From an uncultured Alteromonadaceae bacterium (GTDB lineage: Bacteria; Pseudomonadota; Gammaproteobacteria; Enterobacterales; Alteromonadaceae), in contig CANLWS010000001.1 in assembly GCA_947494925.1 (NCBI GenBank), positions 310,001 through 374,000 of the forward strand: 64,000 bases of DNA. Direction: 5' to 3'. Both the position numbers and the translations under genes were made by a program. Shown here piece by piece: positions 1-10,636 of the stretch. The stretch's first letter is position 1, and every line of letters begins with the position of its first letter. The notes beneath the pieces are model-generated. The model was not told the DNA's origin and ran no database searches. It was given only the letters and a program-made list of their open reading frames with translations.

Positions 1-877
<877 letters not shown>

Positions 878-1015
878 TTACATAATCCGCTAACTTTACC
901 AATGCGCCTGAGGTTCAGCAAGCAAACTCCACGTTTGAGGGTATAAAAAGCCAAGAAAAAGTATGATTTTCCCCAATTCACCCAATTATTGATGATTGCG
1001 GCATATAAAAAACAA

Positions 1016-1040
1016 AAAACCCGACATTAAGTCGGGTTTT
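1016..1040 (-). terminator. Rho-independent terminator after the PEGA/FGE gene
   Basis: A perfect CCCGAC/GTCGGG stem with a five-base ATTAA loop is flanked by A-runs on one side and T-runs on the other, so it can work in both directions. It sits 24 bp past the stop of the minus-strand gene ending at 1064 and insulates mreB from the MSHA block. Confidence 0.85.
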
Positions 1041-1063
1041 AGTCGGACAGATAAGAATACCCT

Positions 1064-2932
1064 TTATTGTTCTCTGAGTACTCTGAATCCAATATAATTT
1101 GAACGGAAATCCGGGTCCAGTTCCATTCGAGTCGATGCCCTGGCTAATCGCGGAGCAAAGTTCCAGGCGCCACCACGAACAACTGCGCCACTTTGTGCAC
1201 TGCTACTTGTCCATTCCCAGACATTGCCGACTGTATCAAATAAACCGTAATCATTGCGCTCAAAGGACCCAACTGGTGCAGAACTGACGTTTGACCACTG
1301 ACTGCCACACCAGCCGCAGTTTGCGTTATCTGTACCTACTCCCTCGCCCCACCAATAGTCGCTTTCTTTACCTGCACGAGCAGCATATTCCCACTCAACT
1401 TCGGTAGGTAGACGATAAACATGTCCACTAGCTTCGGATAACCAGTCCACAAAAGCTTGAGCATCGTTTACGCTTATGCAAACAGCCGGGTGGTTTTCGT
1501 TTTGAACAAAACCTGGCGAACGCCAATTGCGCTGTTCTTCGAAAACCGCTTTGCCGTTTTCGTAGTAGGCACAACCTTTCGTTTTTTCAGCGTCAGTGAC
1601 ATAACTTGTCGCTTCAACAAAGGTCTGAAATGCCCCCACAGTGACTTCATTTTCTGAAATACCAAAGGAGTTACCAATATCTCGAGTAGTTACAGGTCGT
1701 TCGTTGTCCAGACCTAAACCTGTAATATCACCCATGCGGAAGTTTCCAGCGGGAACAACCACCAAGTCTGGTCCGGGGATGTCACCAGCCAGAATATCCT
1801 GAATGCGCTCACCTTTGGAAAAAGTATACTGAGCACGTTCCAAATCCACTTTAAGGGTCTGGCTTTCTTTAAGGTTCACTGTTTGTCTGTGCGGCTCATA
1901 ACCCCGCTTTACAACTTCGATATCATGCTCACCTGAGGGCAACATTATTTGCAACCGCGTGGAGCCATAACTGACACCATCAATAAACACTTCATCATCA
2001 TAAACATTGGAGCGAACTGTTAATTCGTGCATGACTGATTCATCTGTTGCCACTGAGCTGTCAGCGTTATTCACGACCTCTTCCACAGTCGCAACGTTTC
2101 CTACGCAGTAACGTTTGTCCAGACCGAGTAATTCGCATCCTTCGTTGCGCTTCAGGTTACCTTGCAATTCAACATTCATTTTGACATTGAAGTTGCCCAA
2201 ACCACTAAAGTTATTATCCACAACTTCGCTGCGTAAAACCTGCACGTAAGCATCGGATGAAGAGCGACGACGGGTGGCTTCTACGGAATCACTTAAACTG
2301 ATGTATAACTGATCAAGAAAACGTTTTGAGGCTTTTTGTTTGGCCAACCCTTTACCGCGCTCAATACATTTATTGATTGTCTCGTCACGGTCACAAGCAA
2401 TGTTGTGACTCACGACCACATTTTCTTTCTGATTGAATTCTTTGTACAGACGGTCGACCCTGGCGCTATTCAGTTGTTCTTTTAATCCTTCCAGCGTATT
2501 TAGCAGACTGTGTTTGGAAACTTGAAGCTGCTCTACTTCGCGTAGTTTAGATTGCCAGTCATTGTACTTGGCTGTAATGCCATCTTTAACAAGTTTATGG
2601 GCTCTTACTGCTTGTTGATAGCTACGCTGGGCGTTAGAAATATCTAGAGAGGGATCTTCCACCATGCGCTCGTACTGCAGATTCATCTCAATCAAGGCAG
2701 CTTGTCGATCCACATCAGCCAGAGCAGCATTCTCTCTCAGTTCTTCTAATTCAACTTCAAGTCCTGCGGCTATGGAAGCCTGTGACGCCAAATTTTCGTT
2801 GTAGTTGTCAAACTCCGATTGCTTCTGCGCAATCTGCTGCTCAATTTCATCCACTGAAAAATCAGCGGACATGGCTACTGTGGAGGTCAAAGTGACAGCG
2901 ACGGCCAATGCCAAACGTGCTATTCGATTCAT
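1064..2932 (-). CDS. Exported PEGA and formylglycine-generating-enzyme-like (SUMF1) protein
   Basis: A 622-aa protein with a Sec signal peptide (residues 1-22, cleavage near AMS-AD), a long charged coiled coil (about 28-185), a PEGA domain (about 310-365, containing SGEHDIEVVKRGYEPHRQTV) and a C-terminal SUMF1/FGE-sulfatase fold (about 390-622). The FGE fold is marked by VVPAGNFRMGD, RLPTEVEWEYAARAG, NVWEWT and RGGAWNF. True FGE enzymes activate sulfatases, but bacterial members of this fold are often non-catalytic binding modules, and no sulfatase is nearby. PEGA domains commonly occur in surface-layer or envelope proteins. It follows mshQ after 232 bp and ends at the terminator at 1016-1040, so it may be the last gene of the MSHA block or its own unit. 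Envelope location is an inference; function is unknown. Confidence 0.85.
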   Translation of the reverse strand: MNRIARLALAVAVTLTSTVAMSADFSVDEIEQQIAQKQSEFDNYNENLASQASIAAGLEVELEELRENAALADVDRQAALIEMNLQYERMVEDPSLDISNAQRSYQQAVRAHKLVKDGITAKYNDWQSKLREVEQLQVSKHSLLNTLEGLKEQLNSARVDRLYKEFNQKENVVVSHNIACDRDETINKCIERGKGLAKQKASKRFLDQLYISLSDSVEATRRRSSSDAYVQVLRSEVVDNNFSGLGNFNVKMNVELQGNLKRNEGCELLGLDKRYCVGNVATVEEVVNNADSSVATDESVMHELTVRSNVYDDEVFIDGVSYGSTRLQIMLPSGEHDIEVVKRGYEPHRQTVNLKESQTLKVDLERAQYTFSKGERIQDILAGDIPGPDLVVVPAGNFRMGDITGLGLDNERPVTTRDIGNSFGISENEVTVGAFQTFVEATSYVTDAEKTKGCAYYENGKAVFEEQRNWRSPGFVQNENHPAVCISVNDAQAFVDWLSEASGHVYRLPTEVEWEYAARAGKESDYWWGEGVGTDNANCGWCGSQWSNVSSAPVGSFERNDYGLFDTVGNVWEWTSSSAQSGAVVRGGAWNFAPRLARASTRMELDPDFRSNYIGFRVLREQ

Positions 2933-3164
2933 TATTCGGTTCCAAACTTATCGCCAAATGGCATACAACGTTTTGTTTTTATTCTGATCTTGTGTGTTGC
3001 TTCTAAGGGCTTATTTCAGCCCACAGGCAGATGCCCTAACCTTCTATGCTATTGAGTTGACAGAGAAAGCGCAAGCGTCTTGTTATTCGGTAAAGAAAAT
3101 TGTCGCACTTTTTTGCTCCAAAGGATGCTCTGAGAGGCCATATTCAAGGTCATTTTGGTTGTTC

Positions 3165-6100
3165 TCAATAAATTTCCCGCCAATGTATAATTCGGTCATT
3201 TCCGCGGAATTGTCCAAAGGTCGCAGTTGCAAAAGGCGGCTGGATACCATTTGCCGGGTCACCATCCCAATCAAACTGTAGATAGCTATCCCACTCTCCA
3301 TCAGGTACCAATTTGATTTCGAGTTCTCCTCTCTCACCGTTGCTTGGTGCGGTGATAGAAATGCCCTCCAACCCTTGTGTAATACCATCCAGCACGGTGA
3401 AGTCGGCACTGATGGATACGACACCTGTGATATCTGAATAGCCATTTTCATCGCTTTTATCCGTTTTGCTAAAATTCCCATCTGACCAGACAAAGTTGGT
3501 GCATTGATCATCACGGTTGGGTGCAAACCCTAACCTTTCTCTAGCTGTTGGGTCGGTATCAACAACATATTCAGTTTTCACCTGCATCAGTAAATTTTCA
3601 TTTTCGGGGCCAAATACGTTCTCCAGTACAATTCTTCCCCAGCGCACTGTCGAAGCAGATAGTGGGTCACCTGCCTCATCCGGGATCAGGTTGCTGATGA
3701 TCTTTTTATTGTTGTCACTGTCTGCATCACAATTGGCAAGGGCGTCTTTATCATAAGTCTCGAAATAACAAATATAATTGCCTGTACTGGGTTGACCCAT
3801 ATCATCTAAGTGGGTCTCATCTGTAAAGAGGGCAGAAGCTAAACTCAGATTAAAATCAACATCAACTTCGCGTATCAAATCGTCGGGTTTATCATAGCTA
3901 AACTGCATTCCGCTAATTGTGACTCGCTGTTTTCCATGCTCAACAACCCCTCCGGAAGTTACCTCTTCACGACTTGCCTCTCCTCCGGCAATATTAGTCA
4001 TAGTCAGCGTTTCACCAGGCTGCGGATTATGCGCGTATGCGGTTTCTGTCAGCGTCCCTTGAATCGCACTTTCAACTTCTCCGGTTCCACTATCAAACAA
4101 CCAGTCCCATTTATCACCCTGATAATTTTGTGTTACTACACCATCAGCATTTAATGCGCTGATGGTGAACACCCAATCATCTTCAAAATTCAAAGGTTGG
4201 CCCAGATAGCTGAAACTTGCCGTGGGTGTTTGGCAAAATGCAGCAGGCTTATTTTCAACGTGCTCCACATCAAAATAGGCTGGAATAAATTCCCCTAAAG
4301 GCAGTGACGCTTGTCCCGAAATACCGCTTGTGTATCCCAGGTAATTGGCATCTCGTACCGACAAACTTAATGTGGCCACTTCCGAATACTGTAAATCAAA
4401 GGTATTTATACCATTGAGCAGGGACACCTCCGGGTCAGAGTCAGATAGCCCGGTAGTACTAAAGGTCGAAGTAACTGCACTACTAATGGATAAGCTACCT
4501 GGACCTGTCAGTGTTCCATCGACGGTATTAGCCGATGTGGGAGCTGTTCGCTGCAAAGAAAACTGAATATCTCCCATGCGATAGTTGGGTAATGGCTCAT
4601 CGCCAATCGCGCCATAAGCTCCAATTGTCGTTTCAAAGGGTAAGCCAGCTCGTTGGTTGGATGTACTAGTCGTTGTCTCAATTTTCAGGCTTACTGGTCG
4701 AACGTCCACTTCGGTACTGGCTGAAATTATACTTGCGCCTTCAATCTCAGCTTCTGCAGACAAAGTGATTTCGCCTGCATCTGGGTAAGTGAGCACTGAC
4801 AAATCCGCAAAACCGTCAGCATCGAAATTCAGTGTAACTTCGCTGTTACCCACTTCACTGACAGATGTGCCGTTTGCGTCCAGTGATTTAACACAGCTTG
4901 ATGGGCTGGTGCAATTCAGCCCGAAATTCACCGTTTGATCACCACTCAACAATGCGACACATTGGTTGCTTCCACTAGTATCATCGGTTTTGACAGCTCT
5001 CAGTTGCGCCGAAGAGAATGCCTGTTCCGCGATCTGCATGGGAATGGTATCCCCTAGACTAGCACCGATAAACTGAAATCCCGTATCTGCAAAACTCAGC
5101 GTGCAGCTATTGCCCGTGTTACCTGTGCATTCAAATGCCAAACCCGATACTCCCAAAGATACATCTCCAGGATCCGTGCTTGATACCCCTAAGCTAATAG
5201 ACGAATTGGCGGGAATTCTAGTGCTAGTAACAGCTGTTCCATCTGAGTTAGTCCACCCGGCGACAGGCGACAAGGTGATATCAATATTCTCATCATATAA
5301 CGTATTGCAACTGGTATCGGCACAGGCGCGGAAACGAACAGTTTCGGCTTCACAAGTCAATGCATTGCCGTCATGAGAAATTTCAATATGGTGAAAAACA
5401 CTGCAATCCGGTTCACTCGCAGACTCAGAACTTAGTTCGCCAGAGCTACGCACGTAATTGTATATTCGGAAATCGTCAAATTGACCATCAGCCGAATTGA
5501 CCGTACTGAGTGTGTTCTGGATTCGGTAACCGCTTCGGTTGTCTCCGATGTACAAAGTGTCCATGTCGCCCAGGCCGACATTAAAATTTGACTGAGTTCT
5601 GGATGCCGTTCGGCTGCTGCCAGATGTATTGGTATAAATTTGTATGCGATTGCTGTCTATATCCCAGGTCACAGCAACGTGTACCCATTGCTCCGCCCCG
5701 TAGCTAAGACCGGTAAGTTCAGCAAAAATGCCGTTGTCCCCTTCGTCTTCAATACCGAATTCCAACACGCCATTGTCTAGTGCCAGGTAGAAATGCTTGT
5801 CCTGTGCAGGTGCTTCATTGGAAGCATCAATAAGTTGTCTGCCTGTGGAGGAAGACCAATCAAGATTACTACGATACCAAAATGAAATTGTTCCCTTATC
5901 GCCTACATCATTCAGGTCAAAACCAGTGTCGATGGCATACTGTGTGGCTTCAGCCGTGTTACTGCCGATATCAAGTACTCCGCAGGTTGAAGTGAAATCG
6001 GGTTCTGCATTGCCAACTGGGCTAGCATGGCGAGCATTGCCTGACGTATCCAGAACAGAATTGGTGCCGCTCCAGGAATCTTCACCAAACTGGTAGAAGG

Positions 6101-6920
6101 CGTAAAGTTGCTCAGGGATGTCGGCTTCACAAACGTCACCAAGCGTTGCCTCTGTTGGTGCACTAGAGTCATAGGTAATGGCAGAGCCCTGTTCTAGGGT
6201 GACATCCTTGGCGGAAACCGCACCCGTAATCCTCGCATTCAGGTTCAACGTAACCTCGTCTAATGCATAAACGACTCCATTTACACTTGCTCCCTGCTCA
6301 AGCACCACATCGTCATAAGCAATAAGTGAAAGTTGCGCGCTATCTCCGGGATTATTGATATTTGCATTAAGCTTTATATCAACATCATCAACGAAAATTC
6401 GCACCGTTCCAGTGCCGGTCAGTGTGATAGCACTACCCTGTTCAAGGGTCAGATCCTTTATCCAGTAATCACCTGGTGCGAAATTACCACGTGTATTTAG
6501 CTTTAGGTCTAGCGAATCAATGATGTAGGTGCCACCTTCAGTAGTGAAATTTAATACACCATTCTGCTCGACATTTATCGAGTCATATTCTCCTTCTGCC
6601 AAGGATCCTGTGTTATTCATGTTGACCTGAAAATCCATTGAAGAAGAAGAGTTTCGAAAGGATTCTAAATCCAGCGCTGACGCGCTGTTGCCTGAAATGC
6701 TGCATGCAACGGGAAAACAACTGCTGCCGTTGCTGTCGTCATCTATGCTATCAAAATCGATACTACCGTCACTGTCAATTATCTGAGAATTGAGCTTAAA
6801 GGTGATGGAACCGTTCGAGTCGTGAGTACTGGCACCATCTGTAAATACCGCCGAACACTCTGCTGCATAGGCCGACCACTGAACACCTAATAGCACGCTA
6901 AGTGCAAGCCAAGGTTTCAT
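3165..6920 (-). CDS. mshQ: MSHA biogenesis protein MshQ
   Basis: A 1251-aa secreted protein with a signal peptide (about 1-19, ending AYAAEC). The N-terminal third is rich in short Asx/Gly repeats of the type LxLEQGSAITL that look like a beta-solenoid. A LamG/concanavalin-like domain follows (about 270-470, with WYRSNLDWSS and DDFRIYNYVRS). The long C-terminal region ends in the MshQ-type domain (DUF6701). Its exact job in MSHA pili is not established; the lectin-like fold suggests surface adhesion. It overlaps mshP by 4 nt and is the last msh gene. Many cysteines occur in pairs, as expected for an exported protein. Confidence 0.9.
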   Translation of the reverse strand: MKPWLALSVLLGVQWSAYAAECSAVFTDGASTHDSNGSITFKLNSQIIDSDGSIDFDSIDDDSNGSSCFPVACSISGNSASALDLESFRNSSSSMDFQVNMNNTGSLAEGEYDSINVEQNGVLNFTTEGGTYIIDSLDLKLNTRGNFAPGDYWIKDLTLEQGSAITLTGTGTVRIFVDDVDIKLNANINNPGDSAQLSLIAYDDVVLEQGASVNGVVYALDEVTLNLNARITGAVSAKDVTLEQGSAITYDSSAPTEATLGDVCEADIPEQLYAFYQFGEDSWSGTNSVLDTSGNARHASPVGNAEPDFTSTCGVLDIGSNTAEATQYAIDTGFDLNDVGDKGTISFWYRSNLDWSSSTGRQLIDASNEAPAQDKHFYLALDNGVLEFGIEDEGDNGIFAELTGLSYGAEQWVHVAVTWDIDSNRIQIYTNTSGSSRTASRTQSNFNVGLGDMDTLYIGDNRSGYRIQNTLSTVNSADGQFDDFRIYNYVRSSGELSSESASEPDCSVFHHIEISHDGNALTCEAETVRFRACADTSCNTLYDENIDITLSPVAGWTNSDGTAVTSTRIPANSSISLGVSSTDPGDVSLGVSGLAFECTGNTGNSCTLSFADTGFQFIGASLGDTIPMQIAEQAFSSAQLRAVKTDDTSGSNQCVALLSGDQTVNFGLNCTSPSSCVKSLDANGTSVSEVGNSEVTLNFDADGFADLSVLTYPDAGEITLSAEAEIEGASIISASTEVDVRPVSLKIETTTSTSNQRAGLPFETTIGAYGAIGDEPLPNYRMGDIQFSLQRTAPTSANTVDGTLTGPGSLSISSAVTSTFSTTGLSDSDPEVSLLNGINTFDLQYSEVATLSLSVRDANYLGYTSGISGQASLPLGEFIPAYFDVEHVENKPAAFCQTPTASFSYLGQPLNFEDDWVFTISALNADGVVTQNYQGDKWDWLFDSGTGEVESAIQGTLTETAYAHNPQPGETLTMTNIAGGEASREEVTSGGVVEHGKQRVTISGMQFSYDKPDDLIREVDVDFNLSLASALFTDETHLDDMGQPSTGNYICYFETYDKDALANCDADSDNNKKIISNLIPDEAGDPLSASTVRWGRIVLENVFGPENENLLMQVKTEYVVDTDPTARERLGFAPNRDDQCTNFVWSDGNFSKTDKSDENGYSDITGVVSISADFTVLDGITQGLEGISITAPSNGERGELEIKLVPDGEWDSYLQFDWDGDPANGIQPPFATATFGQFRGNDRIIHWREIY

Positions 6921-7354
6921 AGTTCCACCTTGGCGTCGACTGAAAGCGTTCGGCTGGTGATATACTCGTCAACCTGACATTGGCCAGTGCCGGTAAAGCG
7001 GTAATAAATGACCTCTGCATCCTCATAAGCAACGGCGCATTCGGCTGTCACGCTGCAGTCTTCTAATCCGGCATTAGTAAAAGTGTGTGACAACGTACCG
7101 TCGCACTGGTCTTGATCATGACCACCATTTACCAGCGGAAACACTTCCGACACTTTCGCTTCAAGCCCTGACTGTGCAGCATTAAAGACCCGCAACCCCA
7201 GAACCTGCTGCACACCGGCATCCGACGCTCCTGCCAAAAGTCGTATCATGGCAAATCCCAGTAACGCCATCACCACCAGCACGAAAATAGCAGTCACCAG
7301 CATACTGCCAGATTGCTTATGATTGAGAGGTCTGATGGTTTTTCTAGGGTACAT
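6917..7354 (-). CDS. mshP: MSHA biogenesis protein MshP
   Basis: A 145-aa minor-pilin-like protein. The chosen ATG (MYPRKTIRPLNHKQ) overlaps the mshO stop by 11 nt and has an AGGTGCCC sequence just upstream; longer versions of the frame lie inside mshO. One N-terminal hydrophobic helix (about 15-40, SMLVTAIFVLVVMALLGFAM) resembles a PilX-like helix without a classical GFTLIE prepilin site. Four to five cysteines follow in a periplasmic domain. It sits between mshO and mshQ as in Vibrio and Shewanella msh loci. Confidence 0.85.
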   Translation of the reverse strand: MYPRKTIRPLNHKQSGSMLVTAIFVLVVMALLGFAMIRLLAGASDAGVQQVLGLRVFNAAQSGLEAKVSEVFPLVNGGHDQDQCDGTLSHTFTNAGLEDCSVTAECAVAYEDAEVIYYRFTGTGQCQVDEYITSRTLSVDAKVEL

Positions 7355-8168
7355 TGGGCACCTGCACCTCATTGTTAAAAATGACACTTTCACCATCTCG
7401 TTCAAACCGCAACAACATCAACACCGAAGCCGTCCTCGTCAGGCTCGCTTCAGTTAACCGAAATGGGTCTTCACCTCCCTCTCCGGCAGTGTCAGACAAG
7501 GAATTTGTCAGATTCTCTGCCATCAGCACACCGTTGGTTAAGCCCAGAGGCTGAGTGGCCTGGATGGCATAATTGGCATAACGTCGTAATTGCCTGTTTT
7601 CGACGCAATAACTGACGGGCGTGGAGTAAACGTAAAAACGTGAACTTGGGGAGTCGGTAGCGAATTGTACGTTTGAATCAAATTCCAATTCGGTCACACC
7701 TGGGTCTCCATCAGACTCCTCAGAAAGCAGCTGGGTCTTTCCCGTATCAGTGTAGACATCAAATTGCGAAGTGGGATATACGATCATGATGTCATCTTCG
7801 GCAAACTCATAAGCATCAAGTCCACCCCACTTCACGACATCGATTTGATCAGTAGATTCTGGCGCAACGGGAATATCGAAGTAAAAACTGCTCCATTTAA
7901 TCGGCATAAATTCAATGCAATGTCGTGTGCTGTCATTGCCTGAAACCCTTACGCTGTTTGGTACCGCATTACGTATTTCGCGATTCAGCCGTTCAGTTGC
8001 AAACCGGCTTTCACTCACCAGTTGGGTGCGCTCGGTCACATCCACAAATAATTGTGCACCTGAACTGACAAAGTTAGTCACCCCTAAAGATACAATAGCC
8101 AGAATAATGATGACCAGCACCAGCTCTATCAGGGTGAAACCCTTCTTAATCCCCATTGTGTTTTCCAT
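7344..8168 (-). CDS. mshO: MSHA minor pilin MshO
   Basis: A 274-aa type IV minor pilin. A short leader ends in GIKKG, followed by the prepilin processing site G^FTLIELVLVII and a hydrophobic helix. The ATG overlaps the mshD stop by one base (TGATG), with a GGAG about nine bases upstream. The periplasmic part is acidic with a likely disulfide. Minor pilins of this type are thought to prime pilus assembly in the inner membrane after cleavage by the prepilin peptidase, which is not encoded here. Confidence 0.9.
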   Translation of the reverse strand: MENTMGIKKGFTLIELVLVIIILAIVSLGVTNFVSSGAQLFVDVTERTQLVSESRFATERLNREIRNAVPNSVRVSGNDSTRHCIEFMPIKWSSFYFDIPVAPESTDQIDVVKWGGLDAYEFAEDDIMIVYPTSQFDVYTDTGKTQLLSEESDGDPGVTELEFDSNVQFATDSPSSRFYVYSTPVSYCVENRQLRRYANYAIQATQPLGLTNGVLMAENLTNSLSDTAGEGGEDPFRLTEASLTRTASVLMLLRFERDGESVIFNNEVQVPNVP

Positions 8169-8773
8169 CAGAAATTGCTCCGATAAGTGGAGAACACAAG
8201 ATCAACGCCAGTAGGAGTCGTCACTGTTACTGTGATCAATTTGGAATTTTCATTGTCTCGACCAGGATCATAGAAATCACCAGCGTACTCTACGTTTACC
8301 TGAACCGAGAATCCTTCATAGAGATTGGCCCCATCCACGATAATTTCGTCGCCCAGAGAATTCTCAATATCGCCTCCGGATTGACTCAGACCATCGTAGT
8401 CATCCACATCGTCGAAGGTTGCCCGGCTTTCACCTGCCTCATTGCCTAAATCTAGATTGGCAGTACATTCTTTCTCTGCTTCATCCCCTATAGGAGGAGG
8501 ATCGACTTCCCCATCGTCATTAAGATCTTCGTTGCAACGGATCACACCATTAATTCGGTCGGAATTTTCGTCAAAGGAACGAGCAGAAATTTCCCTTAAT
8601 ACGGACTGCGCCAGCTCGACGGCGCGAATTTGTAAGATGGGATCGACACTTCGCCGTGCTTGAGGGGCAACCAATGTGGTCACCAGGGTCAGCACAATAC
8701 TGAATAGTACTATGCCAATCACCAGTTCAATCAGGGTAAAACCGCGGATTATTCTATTCACAGGCACCAGCAT
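8168..8773 (-). CDS. mshD: MSHA minor pilin MshD
   Basis: A 201-aa minor pilin. The start at 8773 (MLVPVNRIIRG) is preferred over one 21 nt upstream because AGGGG lies eight bases before it and the leader then has normal length. The processing site is IIRG^FTLIELVIGIV. Two cysteines flank an acidic loop that may form a disulfide or bind calcium (residues in NEDLNDDGEVD). The gene overlaps mshC by 20 nt and mshO by one, showing tight translational coupling. Confidence 0.9.
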   Translation of the reverse strand: MLVPVNRIIRGFTLIELVIGIVLFSIVLTLVTTLVAPQARRSVDPILQIRAVELAQSVLREISARSFDENSDRINGVIRCNEDLNDDGEVDPPPIGDEAEKECTANLDLGNEAGESRATFDDVDDYDGLSQSGGDIENSLGDEIIVDGANLYEGFSVQVNVEYAGDFYDPGRDNENSKLITVTVTTPTGVDLVFSTYRSNF

Positions 8774-9302
8774 GGATGTACCCCTGGCTTTCAACGCAGA
8801 CCGAAACAGTATTTTCGCCAGTAATGTCTACCTGCACTGAGCTGCCACAGGCTACCGAGGCAACAATAGGGCAACCCAGTGGCGAAAACTGTATTACATC
8901 CGGCCCTGCGCTAATACGCACAGCATCGTTCAACATGTCCGCATTGGTGGCCGTCATGTATTCAAGGTCTGTATCGTCCTGAATCATGATAGTGCAACTC
9001 AACGCCTGATTGCCCAAATCCACAAAATTCATGGTGGCAGGCCCAAAGGCTGAATCGGCATCCCGTAAGATGCCGATTTGATAACAAAAGTTGGTGCCCG
9101 AGCTGCTGTTGCGGGTATCCTGCATGGCCCGTTCCTGCATGGTCCGCAAGGCCGAAATCAACCGGGCCTGATAGGCATTTTCAGCAAACCCACTGGTGCT
9201 GAAAAGGCGTGGTACCGCAGCGACTGCCAAAATACCAACAATCAAAATGATGGCAACCAGCTCTACAAAGGTAAAGCCGGATACCCTAAAACCAGTGTTC
9301 AA
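8754..9302 (-). CDS. mshC: MSHA minor pilin MshC
   Basis: A 182-aa minor pilin with processing site VSG^FTFVELVAIILIVGI. No ATG is available: an in-frame TGA lies two codons upstream of the TTG at 9302, so TTG is the likely start (NTGFRVSG leader). A weak AGG precedes it. The periplasmic domain carries five cysteines including a C-terminal pair. It lies 77 bp after mshA, a gap large enough for a stem-loop or processing site separating the abundant major pilin transcript from the minor pilins. Confidence 0.88.
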   Translation of the reverse strand: MNTGFRVSGFTFVELVAIILIVGILAVAAVPRLFSTSGFAENAYQARLISALRTMQERAMQDTRNSSSGTNFCYQIGILRDADSAFGPATMNFVDLGNQALSCTIMIQDDTDLEYMTATNADMLNDAVRISAGPDVIQFSPLGCPIVASVACGSSVQVDITGENTVSVCVESQGYIHAGACE

Positions 9303-9379
9303 ACCTCATTTCCACACAAATGGCTTGATCCCCGATTTAGTCGAATCAAAATTCAACTTAATAGAGCCAAGCATTTAAT

Positions 9380-9901
9380 TTAGCTTGCCGTGCAAGTTGT
9401 ATTTTGTGTGATATCTGGTGCTCCGTCACCCGCAACGTCAGTGTCATTATCATTGTCTACATACTGAACAAAACAATCGCTCGTATCGGTGACATTAAGT
9501 GGCGTTATTAGAACTGTGCTGCTGTCTTCTCCATCAGTTGTTCCGTGAGTATAAGCACAATTGTACCCACCATCTTGAGATGGAGCACTTGCAGCCGTGG
9601 CTGTTTGTTTTGCTGCCAGAAGGCCAATTGATTTGCACACCTCGCCCGCCTCCAGATAACGATCAGCCGTCAGTTCATAGCTGCCATCATCAAGCGCGAC
9701 TGTTGTGCCTGTTCTAGCAACTAAGGCTGCTGCGCGCACAATGTCAGAACTGGAACGCACGGCTCCGGCAATACCTGCAATCGACGCAGACTCAGCATCA
9801 TCAGTCAGGTCCAAAAATCTTGGTGCAGCGGTGACTGCCAATATGCCTAAAATAACGATCACTATGATCAATTCAATTAAAGTAAAACCACGTTGTTGCA
9901 T
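9380..9901 (-). CDS. mshA: MSHA major pilin MshA
   Basis: A 173-aa major pilin subunit of the mannose-sensitive haemagglutinin type IV pilus. A very short leader MQQRG precedes F-TLIELIIVIVILGILAVTA, the canonical prepilin peptidase site and assembly helix with the conserved Glu5. The remainder is small and Ala/Thr/Asp rich, with cysteines in EVCKSIG, YNCAYTHG, SDCFVQY and near the C-terminus. An 84-bp gap separates it from mshB. MSHA pili drive attachment and near-surface motility in Vibrio and Shewanella. Confidence 0.92.
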   Translation of the reverse strand: MQQRGFTLIELIIVIVILGILAVTAAPRFLDLTDDAESASIAGIAGAVRSSSDIVRAAALVARTGTTVALDDGSYELTADRYLEAGEVCKSIGLLAAKQTATAASAPSQDGGYNCAYTHGTTDGEDSSTVLITPLNVTDTSDCFVQYVDNDNDTDVAGDGAPDITQNTTCTAS

Positions 9902-9985
9902 GTTGTTATCCTCAGATTATTAATACGTCTAAATCCCTGAAATTATGTAAGCGTTAAACCCTTTTATAACGCAGAACTGTTAAAA

Positions 9986-10612
9986 CTAATTGTTGCTAAA
10001 CACTATTACCTGACCAATTCTGGCATCGTAAATAAAACCGTTCCCAGCGGTATCGTCCACCGGCTCTGCCACCAGATTTTTCACCGTGCGTGTCAGGTAA
10101 TAAAAACAAGTATCGTTGCCACCTGAACCTGTCCCTTCACTGGCGCGAGTGAAGTAACGGAAGTTTTCAAACGGTCGTTGTGCCCAATCCGACGAAATAG
10201 TCGGCGCACTTTGCATGATTAAATTAAAAATACTTTCGCAATCAAGGTCATTGATGCTGTCGTCTTCACTACTCACGTCTGCGTTGAGCTGACCAGTGGG
10301 GAAGCCAGTATCTTTATCAATACCAATCTGGATCCCGTCAATGGTCACAAACGTACCATTGGTGCCCTGATTCTCTACTGGTCGGCCTTCAATCTCCCAT
10401 TGCGCGCGTATCAGACCGACCCCGGTTGCATAGCCACCAGCGACCCCTTCAACGGCCGCGTCTTCTGCATCTTCTGTCACATCGAGTAGTCGCGGCAACG
10501 CTGTGGCTGCCAAAATACCCAGGACGACCACCACTATAACCAGTTCAATCAGGGTAAACCCTCGTTGATTTGCCGCAGCACTTCGGATTGAGGTGTTATT
10601 GTTTAATCGCAT
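9986..10612 (-). CDS. mshB: MSHA pilin-like protein MshB
   Basis: A 208-aa pilin-like protein with an 18-residue leader (MRLNNNTSIRSAAANQRG) and processing site G^FTLIELVIVVVVLGILA. The ATG at 10612 is chosen because AGGGG lies seven bases upstream; the longer frame start lacks this. The pilin body matches MshA-like folds with two cysteines near the C-terminus (DLDCESIF and NDTCFYYL). It lies between mshF and mshA as in other msh loci. Confidence 0.9.
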   Translation of the reverse strand: MRLNNNTSIRSAAANQRGFTLIELVIVVVVLGILAATALPRLLDVTEDAEDAAVEGVAGGYATGVGLIRAQWEIEGRPVENQGTNGTFVTIDGIQIGIDKDTGFPTGQLNADVSSEDDSINDLDCESIFNLIMQSAPTISSDWAQRPFENFRYFTRASEGTGSGGNDTCFYYLTRTVKNLVAEPVDDTAGNGFIYDARIGQVIVFSNN

Positions 10613-10636
10613 ATTGTACCCCTTGCCCCTCATTCA

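Noticed and set aside
1064-2932. Active sulfatase-maturing enzyme (FGE)
   Set aside because: No sulfatase gene is in the window and the protein carries PEGA and coiled-coil parts, so only the fold is claimed.
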